The position numbers and the translations under genes were made by a program. From positions 992,001 to 1,056,000 of the forward strand of contig OZ244147.1 in assembly GCA_965216105.1 (NCBI GenBank): a stretch of 64,000 bases of DNA, in the 5' to 3' direction. Below, in pieces: positions 24,791 through 33,344 of the stretch (position 1 is the first letter of the stretch; the number at the start of each line of letters is the position of its first letter). Source of the stretch: JAALLB01 sp017643495. GTDB taxonomy: Bacteria > Pseudomonadota > Alphaproteobacteria > Rhizobiales > Rhizobiaceae. The notes beneath the pieces are model-generated. The model was given only the letters and a program-made list of their open reading frames with translations, did no database searches and was not told the origin of the DNA.

Positions 24791-25503
24791 TGGGTAAAAC
24801 TGTTTGCATCATTCAGGCACGCATGGGATCGACACGGTTGCCGGGCAAGGTTCTGAAACCGATCATGGGTCGCGCGGCGATTGATCTTCAGAATGAGCGT
24901 ATATCAAGGTCCGTACTGCTGGACGAAATCGTTTATGCCACCAGTACACTTGAAAAAGATGATGTGCTTGCGAAACATCTTGCAGATGCGGGCCATGCAG
25001 TGTGCCGTGGTTCGGAGACGGATGTGTTGGCGCGATACGCGCAGGCTGCAGAAGCGCACGAAGCGGACACGATTGTCCGGGTTACGGGGGATTGCCCGCT
25101 TATTGATCCGGCCCTGGTGGATATTCTGATAGAGCGCTTCCGGGAAACGGGAGCGGATTATTGTTCGAATGTGATCCCTCCGTCATACCCGCATGGCATG
25201 GATGCCGAGGTTTTTTCCAGGCGGGCACTCGATACGGCCCATGCCAGGGCGAGGCTTGACCGGGATCGCGAACACGTAACGCAATTTCTCATTCGCGAGC
25301 CGGAATTCACCCGAGAAAGTGTCATGGCCGAGGACGATTTTACCGGCCTGCGCGTGACGCTTGATGAAGCGGTTGATCTGGATGCGATCAGAATGGTTTG
25401 TGACCTGTTTGGCGGACGGACGGACATGGGATGGCGGGAGATTGCCGACCGGGTTTCACAGGAGAATATAGTGCTGCCAAACGCTCATCTGTCACGACCC
25501 TGA
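24790..25503 (+). CDS. spsF: SpsF-like nucleotidyltransferase
   Basis: 237 residues. The cytidylyltransferase-type N-terminus is VCIIQARMGSTRLPGKVLKPI, followed by VTGDCPLIDPALVDILIERF and the late SNVIPPSYPHGMDAEVFSRRAL/LDEAVDLDAIR segments of the SpsF group. SpsF-like proteins sit in spore-coat and nonulosonate clusters and are the usual stand-in where the classical PseF (PARGGSKR motif) is absent, so CMP activation of the nonulosonate is a reasonable guess. It starts on the last base of the preceding gene. Confidence 0.85.
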   Translation: MGKTVCIIQARMGSTRLPGKVLKPIMGRAAIDLQNERISRSVLLDEIVYATSTLEKDDVLAKHLADAGHAVCRGSETDVLARYAQAAEAHEADTIVRVTGDCPLIDPALVDILIERFRETGADYCSNVIPPSYPHGMDAEVFSRRALDTAHARARLDRDREHVTQFLIREPEFTRESVMAEDDFTGLRVTLDEAVDLDAIRMVCDLFGGRTDMGWREIADRVSQENIVLPNAHLSRP

Positions 25504-25529
25504 CAGGGACAGTCCCGGGAATCTGTTTG

Positions 25530-26915
25530 TTAATTCCGGATGCCATGTTCGCTGAGTTGCCGTTTGAGGGTGTCGGCCAGACGTACAGCATTTTCCCGCG
25601 GGTCGAAATGTTCGACCATTTCGGCATAAACCGGATCGCATATGCCGTGATGGGCATGTTTGCCAAGTACTCTTGTGGCAGCTTCAAGTTTCTTCCTGTC
25701 GAAAGAGAAATTCCCGATGGAAGACCAATCGGGATTGTCAGTGTAGCGAAATGAACCCGGCAGCGAATTCCAGAAACAGTGGCCGAAAGCAATGGCCGGC
25801 TTTCCCAAGCGAAGCGCTTCCCAGCCTACTGTGCCGGTAATGGTTGCGGTGGCGATGCTGGTGCGGACCAGTTCAAGACTGGGGGTTTCATGGGATACAA
25901 AAACCGTATTGGAAAGCCTGCCGATGCGCTGAAAGAAAGCCTCACTGCGCATGCGTCCGGTCTGTTTGGGGTTTTCCTTGACGCAAATGCTTATGTTCTC
26001 CGGAACAAGTTTTCGCAATTGTTCAAGTGCCAGTGCCTGGTCAGCGAACTTGCCGCCCAACACATCGGTTGTCATTTCCGGTTGAAGGTGCAAGGGGAAA
26101 TAGACGAAAGGCTGCCGGGGAGGCTTGTCCCGGAAAAAACGCGCCTGCCTTTGCAGGTATTTGCCGTTTTCGATGGCACGTTGCCAGCGGCCGAGATTTC
26201 GTTGGCGGTTTTCATGTCTTGATTGCGCTGTCCAACCGAACGGACCGAAGGTTGCAAGAAGACGGCCGCGCAGTTGATGGCCGAATACCTTTGCCTGCCG
26301 TTTGAGGCCGGTTGGGGTGTTTTTCATGTAAAAGGGAGGGGTCTCGGGTTCGGAAATGTCAATTGCGAACTCTTCACCGGGGGCAGAAGTCGCAAAACGC
26401 CCGAAATCATCAAACCGGTTCAGCAACCAGCTTCTTCCGGCAAACGGGCTCTGGACGAACACCGCTGTTTGTTTGCCCATTGCCTGCGCCATCGCGTATT
26501 GGGCAAGTGCCATGCCCTGATGGGGTACATTGGAATAAACGACAATGTCGGGGTCATGGGTTGAAAGCCAGTTTTCGGCATGATCAAGAGCCAGTCTGAA
26601 GAGATGCTGGTAGTCACTCCAGTCGAAAACCTTCTCTCTTGACCAGTCCCAGCGGTCAGTGCAGCGGATGAACTCTGCAAAGATGGAAGCACCAATCCTG
26701 TCAAGCTGTTCTTGCGAAAGGGAAGACAAGGGAGGTGCCGTGAAGTGATAGCGTTTCCATTCATGGAAGTTCAGCAATTCCGGCCTGTCAGGGTAATCCG
26801 CCCGTTTGTTGTCGCGGTTTGCATAGATGTGCGCGACAATATCGAGGCCCTCGTCCTGCATGGTCTCGGCCGTCAGGCGGTCAAAACCGACCAATGCAAT
26901 TTTGCTGCTTTTCAT
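25530..26915 (-). CDS. Capsule polysaccharide biosynthesis-like glycosyltransferase
   Basis: 461 residues without signal peptide or membrane span. The first 200 residues are a Rossmann-like domain (KIALVGFDRLTAETM, PDIVVYSNVPHQGMALAQYAMAQAMGKQTAVFVQSPF). The second half carries the KpsS/LipB-like GT-B signature (VYFPLHLQPEMTTDVLGGKFADQALALEQLRKLVPENISICVKENPKQTG, TITGTVGWEALRLGKPAIAFGHCFWNSLPGSFRYTDNPDW). A capsule or lipopolysaccharide sugar transferase is likely. It runs opposite to its cluster neighbours and is convergent with spsF (26 bp). Confidence 0.78.
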   Translation of the reverse strand: MKSSKIALVGFDRLTAETMQDEGLDIVAHIYANRDNKRADYPDRPELLNFHEWKRYHFTAPPLSSLSQEQLDRIGASIFAEFIRCTDRWDWSREKVFDWSDYQHLFRLALDHAENWLSTHDPDIVVYSNVPHQGMALAQYAMAQAMGKQTAVFVQSPFAGRSWLLNRFDDFGRFATSAPGEEFAIDISEPETPPFYMKNTPTGLKRQAKVFGHQLRGRLLATFGPFGWTAQSRHENRQRNLGRWQRAIENGKYLQRQARFFRDKPPRQPFVYFPLHLQPEMTTDVLGGKFADQALALEQLRKLVPENISICVKENPKQTGRMRSEAFFQRIGRLSNTVFVSHETPSLELVRTSIATATITGTVGWEALRLGKPAIAFGHCFWNSLPGSFRYTDNPDWSSIGNFSFDRKKLEAATRVLGKHAHHGICDPVYAEMVEHFDPRENAVRLADTLKRQLSEHGIRN

Positions 26916-27199
26916 TTCCGGATGCCTGTGGATGTCAAACGGGTGTGATGCAAGTTAATGTTCCTTGCTAGCCCAAGTCTGTCCGGCCTGTCCATCTTGT
27001 CCTTTGCCTCCGGGCGCGGCATTCATGTCTTCCGGTTCAGCTTTCCCGTGATGGCGGGGCTATGCCGTTCACAAACGGAGCAGGGAGATTTGCCTCGCGC
27101 CCAGCAAAGAGGTTGACGCCGGACGGGTGTGGATGCAGGCTTGCTGCAAGGCAGGCGCTGTTCTGCTGCCATTCTTGCTGCGGGTTTTGAACAGGCCAC

Positions 27200-28717
27200 A
27201 TGTCACTCAAAATAGCCTTTCGCGTCGATTCTTCCCCCGGGATAGGCATCGGTCATATCATGCGCTGCCTGACACTGGCGGAAACCCTGCGAGACAGCGG
27301 GGCCGAATGTTTGTTTGTCTGCCGAAACCATGCTGGCAATAGCAGCCATCTTGCGCGTGAGCGCGGTTTCGGGGTCGAACTTCTCGAAACGGGCAATGCT
27401 GTCCGGTCGGAGACCTGGCTCGGCGTAACGCAGGCAATTGATGCCAACCAGACATGCGCCGTGCTTGAAAACGAAGCTGCCGATTGGTTGGTGGTGGACC
27501 ATTATGCGATTGACGCAAAATGGGAAACTGCGGTTCGCAAGCGCTTTCGGGACCTTAAGCTGATGGTGATTGATGACCGGGTAAACCGGCCGCATGACTG
27601 TCACTTGCTGCTGGACCAGACAGCGGGCAGGCAGGCCGGAGACTACAGGGAGCTTGTGAACGCGGAAACCTGCATTCTGGCCGGAACGGACCATGCCATG
27701 TTGCGGAGCCGGTTCAGGGAATTGCGGGAGCAAAAGGCGTTTGCCAGCCAGCAACCGGAAACTACCGTATTCGTGTTCCTGGGAGGCGGGGAAAACGGCT
27801 CCGTGCTGGAACGGGTCTTTGACGGGCTTGAAGCTGTCGCCAGAAAACACCCGATAGCCGTGTCTGTGGTTGCGGGGGCGGATCATGCACGACTGAAACA
27901 GCGCCGGGAAATGTCCGGCTACCGGCTTGAACTGCTCGGTTTTGCCGGGGATGTGGCCGAACGCATGGCGCACGCCACGATCAATATAGGTGCCTGCGGG
28001 ACCGCAACCTGGGAGCGTTGCTGTCTCGGAGCTGCGAGTGTCGTGATGAGCCTTGCAGACAACCAGGAAGAAATCTTTTCAATTCTTGACCGCGAACAGG
28101 CGGCATTGTGTGTTCCGCCTGTGGATACAGCCATCTGCGAGGCGGTGGAAAAACTCGTCACAGATCAGGAATTGAGGCAACGGATTTCCGGCAATGCGGC
28201 GCGCTTGTGCGACGGAAGGGGTGCGCAGCGGGTCGCGCACAAGCTGTTGTCGATGTCGATCGTCATGCGCCGGGCGGATGAAGACGATGCGCGTTTCATC
28301 CATGAAGCGCGGTATGCGGGTGATGCCAGCCGGTATTACCGAAACAGCGCGATCCCGTCCTACGATGAGCATGTCGGCTGGTACCGGAAAGCGCTTGGGG
28401 ATGATGCCCGTATTTTCCTGATTGCCGAACTTGCCGGGGAAGCCGTGGGACAGGTCCGGTTCGACCGGTTTGCCGACAGGCCGGACCATGCCGAAATCGG
28501 CATTGCGGTTCATGAAATATGGCGAGGTCGCAAGATCGGCACTCCCATGCTTGAGGCGGCGATGAAAAGTGCATTGCATTCAGGCATCAGCACGATCCAT
28601 GCTGAAGTTCATCCCGAAAACCGGGCCTCAGCCAGAATGTTTGAAAAGGCCGGGTTCAAGCCCGCGAAGTCAGCTGATGAAAACATGCTGCGGTTTGAAT
28701 GGCATTCGGCCGGATGA
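27200..28717 (+). CDS. pseG: PseG-PseH fusion: UDP-2,4-diacetamido-2,4,6-trideoxy-L-altropyranose hydrolase plus GNAT N-acetyltransferase
   Basis: 505 residues in two domains. Residues 1 to about 340 are PseG: FRVDSSPGIGIGHIMRCLTLAETLRDSG at the start, LLLDQTAGR and TINIGACGTATWERCCLGAASVVMSLADNQ, the GT-B-like UDP-sugar hydrolase signature. Residues from about 352 to the end are a GNAT acetyltransferase (IVMRRADEDDARFIHEARYAGDASRYYRN, AEIGIAVHEIWRGRKIGTPMLEAAMKSAL, AEVHPENRASARMFEKAGFKPA), matching PseH in type and position in the pathway. A fusion of step 3 (4-N-acetylation) with step 4 (UDP removal) is inferred. Its stop abuts the pseI stop. Confidence 0.88.
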   Translation: MSLKIAFRVDSSPGIGIGHIMRCLTLAETLRDSGAECLFVCRNHAGNSSHLARERGFGVELLETGNAVRSETWLGVTQAIDANQTCAVLENEAADWLVVDHYAIDAKWETAVRKRFRDLKLMVIDDRVNRPHDCHLLLDQTAGRQAGDYRELVNAETCILAGTDHAMLRSRFRELREQKAFASQQPETTVFVFLGGGENGSVLERVFDGLEAVARKHPIAVSVVAGADHARLKQRREMSGYRLELLGFAGDVAERMAHATINIGACGTATWERCCLGAASVVMSLADNQEEIFSILDREQAALCVPPVDTAICEAVEKLVTDQELRQRISGNAARLCDGRGAQRVAHKLLSMSIVMRRADEDDARFIHEARYAGDASRYYRNSAIPSYDEHVGWYRKALGDDARIFLIAELAGEAVGQVRFDRFADRPDHAEIGIAVHEIWRGRKIGTPMLEAAMKSALHSGISTIHAEVHPENRASARMFEKAGFKPAKSADENMLRFEWHSAG

Positions 28718-29770
28718 TCACCCGCCGACCAGATTGTCGGAGAGCGGTGTGCCGCGCGATATTGCCTGTGAAGCCTGTTTTCCGAGAAGCCCTTCATATC
28801 TTTCAGGAGGCAAGCCCAGACCCGGCCGGATACAACGGATGTTTTTCTCGGTGAATATTTCGCCTTCCGCGATATCGGCCACGCAATATACGGAGCGACG
28901 GAACACCCTGTTCCCGTCCTGAACGGATGCCGTGAGCCGCTCGCCATTACCCAGTGACAGCCAGGCACCCTTTGTCACGTTGCAAAGATCGCGCAACTGG
29001 TCAGGTTCCATCGAGAACTCGGCATCGGCCCCGCCTTCGGAACGGTCCAGTGTGAAGTGTTTTTCAATCACGCACGCGCCAAGCGCCGTTGCCACAACGG
29101 CTGCGGTATTGTCGAGGGTATGGTCTGACAGGCCGACGGCAACATCAAATTCCTCGCGCAATTGTGTCATCAGGCGAATATTGGCCTGTTCGAGAGGTGT
29201 CGGATAACCGCTGATGCAGTGGAGCAGGATCAATTCACCGGAGCCGTGTTTTCGCGCAACTTCCACGGAGGTTGCGATTTCTTCAAGCGTTGCCAGTCCG
29301 GTTGACATGATCATGGGTTTGCCGGTTTCCGCGACCCGCCTGATGAGCGGCGTGTCTGTCATCTCGAACGAGGCAATCTTGTAAAACGGGGCATTCACAC
29401 TTTCGAGCAGTTCAACGGCGCTGTCATCAAACGGTGTTGAAAAACATGAAATCCCCAATTCCTTCGCATGGTTGAAAAGTTCGGGGTGCCATTCATAAGG
29501 GGTGTGTGCCCAGTCATACAGGTCCCACAATTCATACCCGTCCCACAAACCGCCCTTGATCCTGAATTCCGGACGGTCGGCCTTGATGGTCATGGTGTCT
29601 GCGGTATAGGTCTGCAGCTTGACGCAATCTGCACCATTTTCGGCTGCGGATGTCATGATTTCCTTGGCCTTATCCAGTGAACCGTTATGGTTCGCCGATA
29701 CTTCGGCGATGACATACGGCTTGCAGCCGTCACCGACCTGTGTTCCGTCAAGTGTAAGAGTTTTCGTCAC
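28718..29770 (-). CDS. pseI: Pseudaminic acid synthase PseI (NeuB family)
   Basis: 350 residues from GTG 29770 (AGGA upstream), the usual PseI length; upstream codons to 30031 have no ribosome binding site and overlap pseC. The TIM barrel begins PYVIAEVSANHNGSLDKAKEIMTSAAENGADCVKLQTYTADTMTIK, with CFSTPFDDSAVELLESVNAPFYKIASFEMTDTPLIR. The C-terminal SAF/antifreeze-like domain (about 285-345) ends RRSVYCVADIAEGEIFTEKNIRCIRPGLGLPP. It condenses phosphoenolpyruvate with 2,4-diacetamido-2,4,6-trideoxy-L-altrose to Pse5Ac7Ac or a close relative. Divergent from pseC (224 bp). Confidence 0.92.
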   Translation of the reverse strand: MTKTLTLDGTQVGDGCKPYVIAEVSANHNGSLDKAKEIMTSAAENGADCVKLQTYTADTMTIKADRPEFRIKGGLWDGYELWDLYDWAHTPYEWHPELFNHAKELGISCFSTPFDDSAVELLESVNAPFYKIASFEMTDTPLIRRVAETGKPMIMSTGLATLEEIATSVEVARKHGSGELILLHCISGYPTPLEQANIRLMTQLREEFDVAVGLSDHTLDNTAAVVATALGACVIEKHFTLDRSEGGADAEFSMEPDQLRDLCNVTKGAWLSLGNGERLTASVQDGNRVFRRSVYCVADIAEGEIFTEKNIRCIRPGLGLPPERYEGLLGKQASQAISRGTPLSDNLVGG

Positions 29771-29994
29771 GGGATGGTCCTGGTTGTTTTCTGTCCTGCC
29801 TGCAAGGAGCGGGCTTCTCTTGCGGTTTTCCGCTATGTCATAGGATGAATGAAGGCTTGTGTCGATGCTTACGCAAGGGCAGGGCGGGCGGCCTGCCAAA
29901 GCCGGTTCTCGCCCCTTTATTCTGCACGGAAAAATGACTATTACGGAAAGAACGGGCTGACATTGCCTGTCCATGAGAAATACGTTGGTCCTGC

Positions 29995-31209
29995 ATGAAC
30001 ACACCTTTCCTGCCCTACGGAAAACAGACAATTACTGCCGAAGACAAACAGGCGGTACTGGATGCGCTTGAAAACCCGTATCTGACAACCGGACCGGGAG
30101 TGGCGGCATTTGAAAATGCCCTTGCGGAATATGTCGGTGCCGGACATGCCGTTTCCTTTGCGAATGCCACGGCGGCCTTGCATATCGCCTGTCTGGCACT
30201 GGGTGTTGAGCCCGGCGATACCGTGCTGACCCCTGCCATGTCATTTGCCGCATCGACCAATTGCGCGACCTATGCCGATGCGCGGACGGGGTTCATCGAC
30301 TGTGATCCTTCAACGGGCCTGATAACCGCAGAGTTGTTTGCCGAGGCTGTTGAACGGGAAAAGGCTGAAGGCCGGCAGGTGAAACTTGCTGTCATTGTTC
30401 ACCTCAACGGCGAGGTCGCCGACATGGAAGGTATTGCCGCGGTTGCCCGGGACAACGGCATTGCCCTTCTTGAAGATGCCTGCCACGCCATCGGCTCCAC
30501 CTATACCGATAGCCAGAGCAAGGTGCAGGCTGTTGGCAATTGCCAGTTTTCACAGGCAGCAAGCTTTTCCTTTCATCCGGTAAAGACCATCACCAGTGGT
30601 GAAGGCGGCATGCTGACGTGCCATGATGCAGGGGTGGCGGAACGTGCGGGCTTGCTGCGCAGTCATGGTATCGTGCGCGATGCGGAGCGGTTTGAACTGC
30701 CCGACCTTGCCCTTGACCGGAACGGGGCTCCAAACCCCTGGTATTACGAGATGCAGTCACTCGGTTACAATTACCGGCTGACGGACATAGCCTGTGCGCT
30801 GGGTCTGAGCCAGTTGAAGCGGATGGAGGAAATTGCCGCAAGCAGGCGAATGATGAAGGAATGGTATGACCGGAAGTTTGCCGGTTCAAACCTTCCGCTT
30901 GCTCCGGTTCCAACCCGTGAGGGTGTTGATCCTGTTCGCCATCTCTACCCGGTGCTGGTCGATTTTGAAGCGGCAGGGATGGAGCGGGCGGAGTTCTGCA
31001 ACCGGTTGCGGGAAAAGGGAATAGGTACGCAGGTTCACTACATCCCGACCCACATGCAACCCTATTATACCCGGTTGTATGGCGAGCAATCCATGCCCGG
31101 TGCAGAGGCCTATTACTCAAGAACGGTCTCGCTGCCCTTCTATCCGGGGCTTGGGGAAACAGACATGATGCGGGTGGTTGAAGCGGTAAAAACGGTGCTG
31201 GAATCCTAA
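29995..31209 (+). CDS. pseC: UDP-4-amino-4,6-dideoxy-N-acetyl-beta-L-altrosamine transaminase PseC
   Basis: 404 residues, DegT/DnrJ/EryC1/StrS PLP aminotransferase fold. It has FLPYGKQTITAEDKQAVLDALENPYLTTGP (PseC-type N-terminus), FANATAALHIACLALG, LEDACHAIGS and PLP Lys197 in FHPVKTITSGEGGM. It transfers an amino group from glutamate to the 4-keto sugar made by PseB, the second step of CMP-pseudaminate synthesis. PseB itself is not in the window. The 3' end of the gene contains the greA terminator. Confidence 0.92.
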   Translation: MNTPFLPYGKQTITAEDKQAVLDALENPYLTTGPGVAAFENALAEYVGAGHAVSFANATAALHIACLALGVEPGDTVLTPAMSFAASTNCATYADARTGFIDCDPSTGLITAELFAEAVEREKAEGRQVKLAVIVHLNGEVADMEGIAAVARDNGIALLEDACHAIGSTYTDSQSKVQAVGNCQFSQAASFSFHPVKTITSGEGGMLTCHDAGVAERAGLLRSHGIVRDAERFELPDLALDRNGAPNPWYYEMQSLGYNYRLTDIACALGLSQLKRMEEIAASRRMMKEWYDRKFAGSNLPLAPVPTREGVDPVRHLYPVLVDFEAAGMERAEFCNRLREKGIGTQVHYIPTHMQPYYTRLYGEQSMPGAEAYYSRTVSLPFYPGLGETDMMRVVEAVKTVLES

Positions 31210-31222
31210 TCAGCCAGCACCG
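31193..31222 (-). terminator. greA terminator overlapping the 3' end of pseC
   Basis: 9-bp stem (31222-31214 with 31201-31193 on the minus strand) followed by TTTTT. It uses the last codons of pseC and the gap before greA, so it is a shared element between convergent genes. Confidence 0.7.
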
Positions 31223-31230
31223 CTACCCGG

Positions 31231-31704
31231 TCAAATGAATTTGACTTCCAGGATCTCGTAGGATTTTGAACCGCCGGGCGCAGAAACTTCCACGCTGTCG
31301 CCGACGGACTTGCCAATCAGCGCACGTGAAATGGGTGAGGAAATCGAAATTTTCCCCTGTTTCACGTCGGCTTCCTGGTCACCCACGATCTGGTAGGTTT
31401 TTTCCTCGTCCGTGTCCTCGTCTGCGAGTTGCACGGTGGCGCCGAACTTTACAGTCTCACCGCCAAGCTTGGATACATCGATCACCTCTGCGCGCGAGAG
31501 GATATCCTCAAGCTCGGAGATACGGCCTTCATTATGGCTTTGCTGTTCCTTGGCAGAATGATATTCCGCGTTCTCAGAAAGGTCGCCATGTGAACGCGCC
31601 TCGGAGATGGCGGCAATAATGGCCGGCCGATCTTCAGATTGGCGACGTTTCAATTCTTCGGTCAATGCCACATGGCCTGCGGCAGTCATTGGAACCTTTT
31701 CCAT
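31231..31704 (-). CDS. greA: Transcription elongation factor GreA
   Basis: 157 residues. The N-terminal coiled coil has the acidic tip and GreA signature (MTAAGHVALTEELKRRQSEDRPAIIAAISEARSHGDLSENAEYHSAKEQQ), followed by an FKBP-like C-terminal domain (FGATVQLADEDTDEEKTYQIVGDQEADVKQGKISISSPISRALIGKSVGD). It stimulates transcript cleavage in backtracked RNA polymerase. It is bracketed by its own terminator at 31193-31222 and a 217-bp upstream region. Confidence 0.97.
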   Translation of the reverse strand: MEKVPMTAAGHVALTEELKRRQSEDRPAIIAAISEARSHGDLSENAEYHSAKEQQSHNEGRISELEDILSRAEVIDVSKLGGETVKFGATVQLADEDTDEEKTYQIVGDQEADVKQGKISISSPISRALIGKSVGDSVEVSAPGGSKSYEILEVKFI

Positions 31705-31921
31705 TTCTTTCTCTCAAAAATTGCGCCGGGTATTCTCCATTTCCCGGCATCAGGCAAAAAGAAAACGGCCACCGGAACATTGTTGTCCCCGGAGCCGTAT
31801 TTTTTCTGGGTCACACGAAAGATAATGTTTTTTTCGCGGTTTGCCAGCTTTATGTAGATAAACAGCATAAACACACAGGATTCGCCTGTCAAAGCCCATA
31901 TCGGGCCGAAAGAAGGACTTC

Positions 31922-33295
31922 ATGAAACTTCAATCCCCTGACGGACCTGTTCAGGCAACGACGCCGGTCCGGTTCGCGGACACATTGCCGGATGGTTGTG
32001 ATGTCACAATCATTGGCGGCGGCGTTATCGGTATTTTTGCAGCGCTGTACATGGCACGCGCCGGGATAAAGGTTGCCGTTTGCGAAAAGGGCAGAATTGC
32101 CGGTGAACAGTCTTCCCGGAACTGGGGGTGGATACGCCAGCACGGCCGGGACGAGGCGGAGCTTCCCATCATGATGGAGGCTTCGCGCCTTTGGGAGGAA
32201 GCAGATCGCGAGACCGGGAACCGCACGGGATTTCAGCGCCGGGGTGTGACCTATCTGGCCAGCAGCCAGAAAAAGCTGGATGAACTGGCCAGCTGGCTCG
32301 ATACCGCACGCGAACACCAGCTCGATACCCGGGTTCTTTCAAAAAGCGAAGTGGACAGGCTGATCGACCGTTCTGCTATGCAGAAAGACCGTCACCAATG
32401 GGTTGGCGCGACGCACACGGCCAGCGATGGCCGGGCTGAACCCTGGATGGCGGTGCCTGCTGTGGCTGAGCTGGCCCGAAAGGAGGGGGTGATCATCCGT
32501 GAAGATTGCGCGGTTCGCGGGCTCGATATCGCTGCGGGCCGGGTCCGGGGTGTTGTGACGGAAGCAGGCAGGATTGCCTGCGAACAGGTTATTGTTGCTG
32601 CCGGTGCGTGGTCATCGCTCTTTTTGCAACGGCACGGTATCAACATACCGCAACTCAGTGTGCGTTCCACGGTCTGCCAGTCTGTTCCGCTGCCCGAGTT
32701 CCTGTCGGGCAATGCTGGTGACGAGAACATTTCGTTCCGGCGCCGAGAGGATGGTGGTTACACACTGGCTGGCGGTGCTGCTTCCGACCATTATATCGGA
32801 CGTGATTCGTTCCGGAACATGTTCAAGTACCTGCCGGTATTCAGGCATCACGTCGCTGATACCCGGTTGCGGCTGATGGCCCCCAAGGGTTTTCCGGATG
32901 CCTGGTCAACAGCGCGTAACTGGGCGGATGACGAACCGGGTCCCTTCGAGGCGATGCGGGTCCTCAACCCAAAGCCCAATCTTCGGCAGATCGAGAAGAT
33001 ACGCAGCAATTTCTCACAACGCTTTCCCGATATCGGAAAGCCGGAGATACGTCATGCTTGGGCAGGGATGATCGACGCAATGCCTGACATCGTGCCGATT
33101 GTTGACCGGGTGCCCAGCGTGGAAGGGCTGGTGGTTGCAACGGGAATGAGTGGTCACGGATTCGGCATAGCACCGGGATTTGGCAGGATTCTTGCCGCGA
33201 TGGTGCAAAACAGGGAGCACGGTCACGATATCGGCCGGTTCCGTTTTTCACGTTTTACTGACGGCAGCCCGATTGTGCCGGGACCTGACCTATAA
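31922..33295 (+). CDS. FAD-dependent oxidoreductase, DAO (D-amino acid/glycine oxidase) family
   Basis: 457 residues. FAD-binding GGGVIGIFAALYMARAGIKVAVCEKGRIAGEQSSRNWGWIRQHGRDEAELPIM (32-80) with the SSRNWGWIRQ motif of the DadA/OrdL-like branch, a second FAD contact GAWSS, and C-terminal TGMSGHGFGIAPGFGRILA. It should oxidise an amine or amino acid to the imine; the substrate is unknown. No signal peptide. An AAGGA site precedes the ATG, and the next gene (GT87) begins 50 bp later. Confidence 0.87.
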   Translation: MKLQSPDGPVQATTPVRFADTLPDGCDVTIIGGGVIGIFAALYMARAGIKVAVCEKGRIAGEQSSRNWGWIRQHGRDEAELPIMMEASRLWEEADRETGNRTGFQRRGVTYLASSQKKLDELASWLDTAREHQLDTRVLSKSEVDRLIDRSAMQKDRHQWVGATHTASDGRAEPWMAVPAVAELARKEGVIIREDCAVRGLDIAAGRVRGVVTEAGRIACEQVIVAAGAWSSLFLQRHGINIPQLSVRSTVCQSVPLPEFLSGNAGDENISFRRREDGGYTLAGGAASDHYIGRDSFRNMFKYLPVFRHHVADTRLRLMAPKGFPDAWSTARNWADDEPGPFEAMRVLNPKPNLRQIEKIRSNFSQRFPDIGKPEIRHAWAGMIDAMPDIVPIVDRVPSVEGLVVATGMSGHGFGIAPGFGRILAAMVQNREHGHDIGRFRFSRFTDGSPIVPGPDL

Positions 33296-33344
33296 ACCTT
33301 ATCGCAACATCCGGCCCGTATAGTTCCTGCCTCAAGGAAAAACG

